Source: Catenaria anguillulae PL171
Lineage: Eukaryota > Blastocladiomycota > Blastocladiomycetes > Blastocladiales > Catenariaceae
Reading direction: 5' to 3'
Assembly: GCA_002102555.1 (NCBI GenBank)
Contig: MCFL01000129.1
Span: 1-64,000, forward strand
DNA: 64,000 nt
Part shown: piece by piece, positions 32,487 through 42,000 of the stretch
How the letters are laid out: each line of letters opens with the position of its first letter
Position numbering within the stretch: the first letter of the stretch is position 1
Translations under genes and position numbers: made by a program
The notes under the pieces: model-generated
Seen by the model: only the letters and a program-made list of their open reading frames with translations
What the model was told of the DNA's origin: nothing
Database searches by the model: none

Positions 32487-34514
32487 ATGGATGTCCTGAT
32501 ATCATTCACACCCTTCGCAATGGACGCCTTCTCACTGTCATGCACTCCCTTACCATGCCATCTGCCCGTCGAGATCGCCGAGCACATCCTCGTGCTCGCC
32601 ATTCGTGCCAACACCAACGCCCAGGATCCGCTCATGAACCCAGCGCCCATGGCCACCTATCTCAACGTCCTGCCCGACTCGCCCGCCCGCGACATCACTC
32701 GTGCTGCCATCATGCAAATGTGGTGGATTGATTGCAACTGGGCCAGCGTTCACGGCCACGTCTTTTTGCTGGACTTGCTCGTGGCCATGGCCGAGCATCG
32801 GCCGCTGCAGTACTCGCTTCGTGCGCTCTATGGCGCCATAGAAAACTGTCATTTGGATGTCGTGAAATGGTGGTACCAGCAAGTCGAGGCGTCTCATTAC
32901 GCCACCAATCCTCACTTTTACATTGGGCCTTGGCTGGCGATTCCTGGCAGCGATTTGGAGCGGCACGTTGATGCGGCGATTCAATCGGGCGATCCAAAAG
33001 CTGTGAGTATATTTGAATGGTTTATCACTTCGATCTTGGAATGGGACACGAGCGACCTACCCTTGACGAGCGAGCAAGCTCAGCAAGTTTATCATCGCTT
33101 TCCGTTTGTCATTAAGCACGAGTATTGGCCCATCTTGTCCAAGTTCTTTGGCGACGACCGCTCGCTCGCCATTCAGCGAGCGGCGCTTTGTTTTACTCGG
33201 GCTGCAACAACAAGGTATTCTCGTGATTCCTTTTTCATTGATGTATTTGAATCAGGCAATCTGGGGTTTGTTCACCAGGTGTTGCTTGCCCTTGAGCAAA
33301 ACAAGATCGAAGTGTCTCTCGAACAGTGTACGAGAGCGGCCTTGAAAAGTGGCCATTTGCACCTGATTGAGTTGCTTGTCACTGAAAAGGGCGTGACGCT
33401 GGACTGGGATCTCGTCGTACAATATTTCATGATTGATGGTAACGGCAAGCATTTTCAGGTTCTTGATTGGTTTTTGGATCGATTCGGGCTCGCACGCGAG
33501 CACGTCGGGTTGCTTGTCGAGTTGGCAGCGAGGCACGGATCGGTTGCTTGGCTGGAGCGAGCATACGAGGTGGATCCAGGATGCGCTTCGTTCAACATGC
33601 CTGCTGCGTCCTCGCTGTTGCAAGCGGCGACAGATTGTGCGCAAGTTCAAGTGCTGGAATGGTGGCAAGAGAAGGGACTACCCGTGTGCAATGCCGAGTC
33701 GACATTGTACGATTTGGATGCAGCGTGTTTGCACGAAAACGCAACTGATGTGTTGGATTGGTGGGCTTGCAAGTCTGGATTGACCAGTTGTTATCGGTAC
33801 AGCGACAAGGCGTTTTTTAACGCATCCCTCAATGGATGTGTCGCTGTGCTTGAATGGTGGAAGATAAAGTCTGGCCTGTCTATCACATTTGCCAATCGCG
33901 GTCCCAACTTCTTGCTGCAAGTCAGCAAGGTCAATCACCAGGCTAAATTCGACCCGGAACTGAGCGAAGCGCATTCGCGAGCCAAAGCGGTCAGCTGGGC
34001 AGCCATGGTGCGGTGGTGGGTGCAATCCGGTCTGCTTGACCTTGGGGATTTGGAACTGCTGCAGGATGTCGCTGCACTCGCGGGTGACGTGCTCTTGCTC
34101 GATCACTTGCTCAAGCACCGAGTGTGGCCAGATAACGAGCATCTCTGGACCTTGCCGCTGCTATGTTCCGCAACCGTCTACGATGCGGTTCATGTCGTCC
34201 ATTACTTGACCCAGGGTCGGCCAGAGAGCGGCGGCGGTGGGCAACTGAATGATTCTGCGGTCGTGGCAAAGTTGGTGGACACGGCTTTGTGCTTTGAAGC
34301 CCGCAATGTCATTCATTGGATTCAAGAAGAGCTTGTTGGACCATTTCACATTTCGGCCAATCAAATGGAGCTTGTCAACCGAGCAATCAAGGACTCGAGG
34401 GCGATGGTCGAGATGGACTTTTCCGAGTGGCGGTTCGGCCATGTCAGTGCAATGATGGATTGGACAAATGCCAACCTTTTCATCCACTCAGAGCAGCCTG
34501 ATGCTGCAGTGTGA
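32487..34514 (+). CDS. Ankyrin-like Trp-Trp repeat protein
   Basis: Single exon, 675 residues (start could be the second ATG at 32520). N-terminal segment LPVEIAEHILVLAIRANTNA is F-box-like. The rest consists of irregular ankyrin-like units centred on 'VxxWW' helices: HLDVVKWWYQQVEA, HLHLIELLVTEKG, VQVLEWWQEKGLP, TDVLDWWACKSGL, CVAVLEWWKIKSGL and MVRWWVQSGLL, with DLDAA turns between. Such divergent ankyrin proteins form large families in zoosporic fungi and amoebae; F-box plus ankyrin suggests a substrate adaptor of an SCF ubiquitin ligase, which is inference. A broken relative lies 5 kb to the left in the opposite orientation. No frame breaks. Confidence 0.8.
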   Translation: MDVLISFTPFAMDAFSLSCTPLPCHLPVEIAEHILVLAIRANTNAQDPLMNPAPMATYLNVLPDSPARDITRAAIMQMWWIDCNWASVHGHVFLLDLLVAMAEHRPLQYSLRALYGAIENCHLDVVKWWYQQVEASHYATNPHFYIGPWLAIPGSDLERHVDAAIQSGDPKAVSIFEWFITSILEWDTSDLPLTSEQAQQVYHRFPFVIKHEYWPILSKFFGDDRSLAIQRAALCFTRAATTRYSRDSFFIDVFESGNLGFVHQVLLALEQNKIEVSLEQCTRAALKSGHLHLIELLVTEKGVTLDWDLVVQYFMIDGNGKHFQVLDWFLDRFGLAREHVGLLVELAARHGSVAWLERAYEVDPGCASFNMPAASSLLQAATDCAQVQVLEWWQEKGLPVCNAESTLYDLDAACLHENATDVLDWWACKSGLTSCYRYSDKAFFNASLNGCVAVLEWWKIKSGLSITFANRGPNFLLQVSKVNHQAKFDPELSEAHSRAKAVSWAAMVRWWVQSGLLDLGDLELLQDVAALAGDVLLLDHLLKHRVWPDNEHLWTLPLLCSATVYDAVHVVHYLTQGRPESGGGGQLNDSAVVAKLVDTALCFEARNVIHWIQEELVGPFHISANQMELVNRAIKDSRAMVEMDFSEWRFGHVSAMMDWTNANLFIHSEQPDAAV

Positions 34515-35853
34515 TCCTTGCTCACTTTTCCACTGGTCAAGACGACAATCCTTTCAATACTTTTGGTTCCCCAATTATAACTGTTCCTTCCCCCCCCCCC
34601 CCCCCCCACCACCACCACCAACTTGCATGCAGCCAGAACCTTGTGCCAGGCGAACAGCACCACACCCTCTGACGTTGCGAAGTGGCTCCCAGTACCTCTT
34701 CCCACGCTCTTGAGACCATCAATCAATGGACCAGATTTTTGCGACTGAAAGGGAGTGCTCTGATCCTTGAGCGCCATCCCTCCTTGACTGAGAAGCCAAA
34801 CATCATCGACTACTCAAATGCGAGCGACGTCATCCTCTGAACATCCAGCAGGTCAACATAACGTGTCACCTTGGAGAGGGTCAGTCTGTTGCTGTGAGAG
34901 AAGACGATCACCGCCGCAACTTACCATTCATAATTCACGGTAAACACAGAAGGACGGATGCTTGGATTGACGCCAATACATCTTATCAAGCGCATCAGCG
35001 TTCGTCAGGAAAAGGAAACGACGCATGGAGCGCCTGTCCCTGCATCTGCATGGGGCATCGAGTTTCGTCGCGCGCCAACGAGGAGTGAATTTTTTCGTAC
35101 TGAAATGGTTGGTGGATGGTACATGGTGGCTCTCCAATCACGTAGCCGCAACCCTTGCCACGGGGAGAGCGAAGCGACCACAGTTCCGCCACCGCCATTG
35201 CGCATGCCCTATTGCGGTCCCTGATTCGGCCCCTGATGTTGCGGCTGTTGCCTCCCTTCGATCGCAAATCAGACCTGCCGAGCCGCACGCGCCAGCAGTT
35301 CCCACCACAATCATAATCGAAAAACGGATCGCACAACAAAGAAATGCAATCCCAAAGATCCACTTTGCCACCCCTCAATGCAAACTGAACGCCAAACTTT
35401 CTGCAAATCCGGTCTCAGTCCTGGCTGGCTCAGAAGATTAGCGGGCTTGAATGGCCGAGCTCGAATGTTGCAGATTGACGTGAGTCCGTTCTTCTTCAGA
35501 GCGATTAATGCACCTTGATCGTGGAATCCTTGGCGACACAACCATTTCCCCACCATCATAATGCTTGCCAGCCAGCTTTCGGCCTTGAATCTAGTCCAAT
35601 CTCGACCTTTCTTGGCTGACCGGTGGTCCAAAACCATCAAGCGCGGTCCCCCTATGGACGTGACCCGAACCAACCGCTCAAATCAAGATGTAAGTGCCCA
35701 CCCGTCCTGCGCTCGAGTATCAGGAAAACATGTGCATGATGCTTGGAGGGAAATTCTTGGAACTTGAGCCTTGAGATGGGTGAAGCGAGCTTGGTAGAGC
35801 GTTCCAGGGCTGGGCATGCCATGCTGTCCAGCTCCAAGTGGGAGCTTGGACCG
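34515..35853. other. Accessory spacer, no clear gene
   Basis: Starts with the 3' end of the ankyrin-like gene and an 18-base C tract. On the minus strand at 35.1-35.7 kb there are open stretches that could be protein (a hydrophobic run IFGIAFLCCAIRFSIMIVVG; another with MVLDHRSAKKGRDWTRFKAE), but no start, splice model or family supports a gene. Confidence 0.4.
34590..34607. repeat. Poly-C tract (18 C) followed by short ACC repeat
   Basis: Eighteen consecutive C followed by about five ACC units, 75 bp beyond the ankyrin-like stop codon. A simple mutable tract; base count may be unreliable. Confidence 0.9.
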
Positions 35854-35989
35854 GGTTGTTTCTGGGTGTGCGGTCGACCATACAGAGCATTCAACTCGGT
35901 ACATAGTTAGTTATTTGTCATCGTCATCAGGTTAATATGGATGTATGTATCTCACAAATCAGCCCTAGTCTCGTTTTCAGAAGGTTTGG
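35854..35989 (+). repeat. Dispersed repeat A, copy 1
   Basis: About 136 bp starting GGTTGTTTCTGGGTGTGCGG and ending TCGTTTTCAGAAGGTTTGG. It is closely similar, in the same orientation, to 47654-47790, with scattered substitutions and a one-base difference. Similarity stops abruptly at both ends. No protein is evident in it. Confidence 0.85.
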
Positions 35990-36689
35990 GTGGATCTGGC
36001 TTCGGTGACGTGGAATGATCGGCGGGCCTGACGTCCAACGCGTCGCGACTTGGAGTTTATTTGCGAACAGCAACACTGCATCTTGCACATGAATGCAAAG
36101 GGAAAAAACAAGCAAAATGAGTGACGAATTGACGCATTCTCAACCAATCAGCTATCCGTCACGTGCTGCAATGCCACTGGCTCTCCGATTCAGCTCTGGC
36201 CCTGCATGAAGAAGACACGCCGACAGTTAATTCCCACAGGTCCCTCTCACCCCATCCCCTCTCTTTCAATTCATGTTTCAATTGTTGCCCTTCAAGCAAT
36301 TTGACCTGCCGAATACGCTCCCACCCACCTTTCGCACCGTATACGCACCCTCATTGTCCCCTCCCTCTCTGTCTTGTGGCAACGCCCCGTCGCACCACTC
36401 ACTGGTTCCCTCGTCACCTCTCAACCTCCCAACCGTCCACGGTTCCCACACACACACACCCTTTGACCCTCCCCTTCTCTCTCTCTCTCTCAATCCACTC
36501 GATCCGAGTTTCATCTACCTTTCTCTGTCCTCTGTCCTCCATCTGTCATCCGACACGACATCAACCTTCCACTACCTCCGTCTACAGCCGCATACTCGAC
36601 GCGTGCTCTTCATCCTTCGACAATTTACCTTCGACGATATCTTCCTTCTCCTTTACTACTCAATTGATTACTTTAACACGGTTTTCAAA
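35990..36689. other. Spacer with long CT-rich leader
   Basis: No gene. From about 36230 to 36690 the sequence is strongly C/T-rich with CTCTCT and CACACA runs, a likely promoter/5' leader for the small membrane protein that follows. The frame is open through it from 36273 but reads as low-complexity, not protein. Confidence 0.5.
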
Positions 36690-37274
36690 ATGACTCTCAA
36701 CCTATCTGCTTTCAATCCCCACCTTGCAATCCTTGCTCTTGCTTTCTTGCCATTTGTTGTTACCTTTGTCTATGATACCCACACTCTTCTCCGCGCACAC
36801 CCAACCGTTGTTTTCGCCCTTTCCATCTGTCTGAATGTCGGCTTCCTTATTCAACATCGCTCGTCGTCTTTGCTCAAAACTCTCGCTGCTCGCTTTGGTA
36901 CGCTACTATTTACTCTGCATCTGGCTTCCCACGCACATTTGAGTGGCTCGATCCTGACCGAATGCCTTGTCCATGTCCAAACCTATTTAGCACGCCTCGC
37001 ACCTATCTTTGCACTTTTTTCGAACGTCATGCACACTGTCGACCAGCCCAAGACCGTGATCCAACGAGAAAACGAAGAATCCAAGCCCCTACCCACGAAC
37101 ACAACAACAACAACTAATACCGCTCACTTTATCTCATCCAACAAGACATGCGCTCGGACGACGACGACCACTACTGCCTCGGTGCACCCCGTCAAATCCG
37201 TCATGCCGTCGCGTGCTGATACCAACGCGCGTGTGAGTGGGGGGAGGGGGGGTGAACTTGCCATACTATTTTGA
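36690..37274 (+). CDS. Small hydrophobic membrane protein, unknown
   Basis: Start ATG 36690 (MTLNLSAFNPHLAILALAFL). Two clear hydrophobic helices follow (LAILALAFLPFVVTFVYD and VVFALSICLNVGFLI), then a weaker one, then a Thr-rich tail (TTTTTTASVH). Unspliced it stops at 37274 (194 residues). A perfect donor (GTGAGT at 37231) and an acceptor at 37306 would instead splice it into the coiled-coil sequence that follows, which is itself broken. Part of this gene (36897-36989) is repeated at 49497-49590, so it belongs to a family in this genome. I do not recognise it. Function unknown. Confidence 0.45.
   Translation: MTLNLSAFNPHLAILALAFLPFVVTFVYDTHTLLRAHPTVVFALSICLNVGFLIQHRSSSLLKTLAARFGTLLFTLHLASHAHLSGSILTECLVHVQTYLARLAPIFALFSNVMHTVDQPKTVIQRENEESKPLPTNTTTTTNTAHFISSNKTCARTTTTTTASVHPVKSVMPSRADTNARVSGGRGGELAILF
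36897..36989 (+). repeat. Dispersed repeat B, copy 1 (inside the membrane-protein gene)
   Basis: About 93 bp, including CGATCCTGACCGAATGCCTT, closely similar in the same orientation to 49497-49590. In this copy it encodes GTLLFTLHLASHAHLSGSIL and onward, within an open frame. Confidence 0.85.
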
Positions 37275-37306
37275 CACGTTCCTCGTCCGCGTTTGATTCG
37301 CAACAG

Positions 37307-38260
37307 GCTTTCTCTTTACCATCGCATTTGCCAAGGACCATGGCCACGAAGTCCCATCCGCAACCGAGGACGCCGGCCACAAGGTTTCTCTTCCAGCACG
37401 ACGAAACTACCAAGGCGCAGCTGGCCGAGGCGCGTGCAAGCATGACCAAGCTCGAGAACGACTTGGCCGAGGAGGCGTAGTTGCGCAGGGCGGCCGAAGC
37501 GACCATCACCAAGCTGCAGCAAGAACCGGCCCAGGCTGTCGACGAATCGGAGGCAGCCGACAAGATGAAACAAAGGATTCAAGAGCTCGAGAACAAGTTT
37601 GACGCCGAGGTCAAGTTGCGCGAGGCGGCCCAACAGACAGTGCACAAGTTGCAGGAGCAGACCGAGCAAGCGGCAAAGCAAGCGGCCGAGGCAAAGGTCA
37701 AACGCATTTAGGGCACGAGGAGCACGATTCTTCAGTTCATTGACATGAATGCCGCCGAGGTTGAGCAGGGGACTGCAGCTGAGACGCGCGCGCGCGCGAG
37801 AGTTGAGCTTGCGTGTTGGTCAAGTGCACACGCAACATCAAGGCGAGATGGCGGGAGGCGCATGCTTGCCACGAGGATGCAGCTCGATTCGGTCAAGCAG
37901 GACGCGGCGATCATGGGGCTGCGATGGCCCGCCGCAATGCCGACGTTGTCAAGCTTCAAGAAGACTTGCGACTTGTGTCGCTGGCGCGCGACGAGGCCCA
38001 AGTGCGCGTCTTTGCCATGGACATCACGGTCAAGGACGAGCTCGGCACGCACGGCTTTGTGCGAGGTGCTCAACAAGCTGGAAGGCGAAAAGGACATGTT
38101 TGCCAAGCAAGTAGAGAAGCTGACGACACACCATGCTCCCGACGTGGGCCTTGCCAAGGACCAGGTTGCCAAGATGCAAAAGGCACTGGACCATGCCCAT
38201 GCGGACGTGCTCGTGCACCGAGTCAAGGTCGCTGCGCCGCTGGAAACCAGATTGCCGTAG
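37307..38260 (+). pseudogene. Broken coiled-coil protein gene
   Basis: A frame starting MATKSHPQPRTPATRFLFQH carries clear heptad-rich sequence (AQLAEARASMTKLENDLAEE), is stopped by TAG at 37478, and resumes in frame as RRAAEATITKLQQEPAQAVD, IQELENKFDAEVKLREAAQQ and VHKLQEQTEQAAKQAAEAKV. It stops again at 37709 and continues (STILQFIDMNAAEVEQGTAA). Frame changes then lead to VVKLQEDLRLVSLARDEAQV and LNKLEGEKDMFAKQVEKLTT, ending 38260. Two in-frame stops and at least two frame changes argue for a pseudogene. No family beyond 'coiled coil' can be named. It may originally have been the second exon of the preceding membrane-protein gene. Confidence 0.6.
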
Positions 38261-39021
38261 CCTCACCAACCGCGGTTCCATTTGCCCATGCACGCACGAT
38301 CAAGTCGAGTGACTCCGGCAACGCTCCCATTGTGGGCAAGCTTGGCCCCCTGCCACAAGCTCGGCTGACGCCGCTGCCTGCTGGCAACTTTCAAGTGGCC
38401 GCGTGTCGATATGTCAGCAGCAGCACCGAGCCTGGCCGCAGTCATTCGTCCATCCTGATCGTCGCAAAACAAAATCTCACTCGACCTCGCTCAACCTGCC
38501 TTCACCATCAAACCAACTGCTCCACGCCCCGCACCGCTCGAGTACTACAAGAACAAGTTTGTGTCCGGTGGATGGTTGCGACGGCCACTTGATTGCACTC
38601 GACATTCCGCGGTCGTACCATCACATCCTCAAGCATGGTGTCACAGAACGGCTGCTGCATATGTAGGACGCAAGGCTCAGGACTCCAGATCGGTTCCTCG
38701 TAAATCCTTGCATGTTGGGTGCCTTGGATTCCGATTCAAGTTGCAAGACCCTCATTCTGACGGTTCTTTACTTCAAGCTGAACATGCATTGTTGGTGGGT
38801 AAGTTGTATAGACAAAGCAGATGCACACACAGCTCGAAGCGATTCACGAAGGTTATTGAATGTAAATACTGACAATAAGAAAGAACATGTTCGCTTAGAA
38901 TTTCATGCCCACACCACTCCGCGTGTGACCTTAGTTGGGGACCTTTACAGAGAGAAAAAGAAATCAAATAAAACTCGGTGCACGCAAAAACACACCAATC
39001 GACCAACATCCTTCCGGCTCC
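38261..39021. other. Spacer, 3' of SHPRH-like gene
   Basis: Follows the broken coiled-coil gene. Short open frames (one containing EYYKNKFVSGG-like sequence near 38550) may be further decayed coding sequence but are not assignable. The last 150 bp lie just downstream of the helicase gene. Confidence 0.4.
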
Positions 39022-42000
39022 TTACAGGGCACCACCGCCGTTGGCCGCCGCGGCCTGCCGCTGTTGCTGCTCTTGATTGGCCAAAGCCTCCAACTCTGCC
39101 GCAGTCAACGGTGTCGACCGCTGGTTATGAATATCCTGCTCGAGCGTGTGCTCACACACAAAACGGACAACGTGCACGGGCCGGGTTTGGCCAGCACGCA
39201 CAGCACGGGCAATGCCTTGCATCTCGTACGCCTTTGCGGTTTGCTCGTCGCGCGCCAGGAACGGGTGCACAATGAGGACGTGGTTGGCTTCAGTCAAGTG
39301 CAGCCCGCTGGAGTACATGGACAAAATAAGTCGTCAGTGAGCATCAATGGGCAGAGATGACAAGAGAAAGTGAGGAACGGGTGCGCACCTGACACAGTCC
39401 TGGTAAGACAAGAACAAGACCTTGACGGTTGGGTCCGTCTTGAACGCCATCAGCGCCTTGCGCTTGACGTAAACGTTGCCACCAGCCATGCGCACATTGG
39501 TGACGCCCAGTGACGAAAAGGCCGACGAAATCAAATCCGACAAGCGGCGGAACTGCACAAACACCAACACTTTGGCCTTTGGATCCTGGCGCACGGTATC
39601 GTTGACGTACTGCACAAGCGCCTTGATCTTGGACCCGTACTTTGAGTAATCCAACCCGCCCGGGTTTTCCGTTTCGCGCTCCTTCTCCTTTTCCATTTCC
39701 TCGAGCTGCTTTTGCGGAATTGGCCAGCGCATCTTGATCGGGTCGCGAATCGGATGGCGGCACTGTGGGCACAAAGGTTGCCCGCCATATCCGCCATGGT
39801 GGTTTTGCAGTCGAATCACACACGGCTCGCAGTACATGTGTCCGCATCGAAGGACCATGCCCACGGCACCGGGGCCAAGCGTTGACTCGAAGCAAATGTT
39901 GCACTCAACCTCCTCGCCCGAAGAAATGAGCGTAATCACCGACTCCATGAAATTGTGCTGGCGCGTAATCTCTTCGAGGCGCTGCTGGTTCGGCACAATC
40001 TGCTGTTGGTGGAAGGCGCGAATACTCGTTGCCTTGGCACGCACTTCTTGGTCCAGCAGGATAATCTCTTGCTTGGTCATCTTCTTCTTCGTGCCGCCCG
40101 CCGCACCCCCCGTCCCAGCGGCCGCATTTGCCGCGGCATCCGCATAGTCCATCATGGCCGCCCACTGCTGCGACTGACCCTGCGAATGTTGCCCCTGAGA
40201 TCCAGCACCGGCGGCTGCCGCGGCTGCCTGTTGCTGCTGACGAATCTGAGCCTGCTGTGCGACCCATTGCTCGGCGGCGGCCACAACCTGCGCACCAAGA
40301 TACTCGTCCAGCTGCGCCAAAAACCCGTCGTCGCCCGCCAACGCCTCCCTGGCGGCCTGGCGCAAGGGCACATGGCGCTTGACCATGTGCGCCAAGGTGC
40401 GCAACTGCGCCTGCAAGCTTTGCTGCAACATTGTGTCCCGCTCCTGCAACGCCTGCATGTCGCCCGACCGCCGCGTCTGCAAAACGTCCGTCAACTTGTC
40501 GACCGACATGACATTCTCGCCACCCAAGTGCACCATCTCGTCGGTAATCTGGTGATGTTGCAGCGCCATAAGGCGCATTTCGCGCCGCTCCGCGTCAGAC
40601 ATGGACCGCGCATTGAGGTTGTGTCCCGCGTCGGCGGCAAGCGCAAGTTCCGCAGGCGTCATTTGCACCATGATGGTGCGCGGGAGCACGGGCGGAAGCT
40701 GCAGATCCGGACGCGCCGACCGCGACATGGCTGACAGGAACGCATCGGCGGCAGGATGGGTGACGGGCAAATCATAGACTTGCAACAACTGCGCAAAATC
40801 CGCCACTTTTTCGGGCGTGTCAATGGGCGGCGAGCCCGTGAGCCCGAGCATGAACCGCGTGCGCAGCGCCTCGATAAACCCACGTGCCTGCTGCGCCTGC
40901 TTGATTTGATCCTTTGTCAAGGTTGACACATGCGCCTCGCCGGCCGAGCTTTGGCCTGCGGTCGTCGCGCAAAACTCGTGGGCTTCGTCAACAATGACGC
41001 GATGCCAGTACACGCGCTCCATGACACACTGGCCCGTCGTGTTGCCAAACACTTGACGGCCCTTGTTGCGCAAACTTTCCACAAAGTCGCCGAGCGCAAA
41101 TGCAAACGCGCGCTGGTCGCGGTCGGCCGACGTGGCCGTGAGGGCTGCACGCCGCTGCGCCAGCGGGTATTGGTACTTTGGCAACCCCACAAGGGCAGCA
41201 ACCATCTTTTGATAGTTTGCGTTGCGCAGGAACGCGGTCGAGACAATGACGAGGTCGGCGAGCAGGAGCTGGTTCCACGACACCTTCTTGTGGTCGACCA
41301 TGGTGGTGAGCATGACGACACGTGCAGACTCGGGCAAGAAGCGCATGGCTTCGGTGCGCCATTGCGCCGTCAAATCGGACCGAGCTACGACCAACGTTGC
41401 GCGTGACGGCAAGTATTGGCGGGCTTCCCAGGGCGCCCAGGTCGGGATGGGCAATTCGGCGACGCTGCGGAAGGGCCTTGACATGATCAGTGCGACTAGT
41501 TCCAACATACACGGCGTCAGTATTGGTATGATGACGCAATCACAAAGGAATAGCATTGAGATCAAGAGAGACGTACGTGCAACAACCGTCTTACCCGTAC
41601 CAACCTTACTGGCCTCGACCGCTCCGCGACACTCCATCTTCTTCATGACGGGCAACAGCGGGCTCCACTTGTCGCGATCGCTAATCTCCTGGCGACTCAA
41701 ATGATACAGCACACCGCCCGGGCCAATCCTCAAAATCCTGGGCTTGCCCACATCGTCCATATTCAAATAATTGTTGACCTCCACCTCGGCATTGCGATTC
41801 GGCGCATCCTTTGGCATCACCTCAATCGTCCGTGCACCCACCTCGTTTTCAATCCGCAACAGCCACGCAAGCGACCGCTGCTGATACTGATACAGCTCGT
41901 TCTGGAACCCAGCAGGTGTTGGCGCAATGGTATCTACCTCGCGCTCGGCCACATCGGGCACGGCAAACGTAAACTTTTCGGGCTCGGTCTTTGGCACCAG

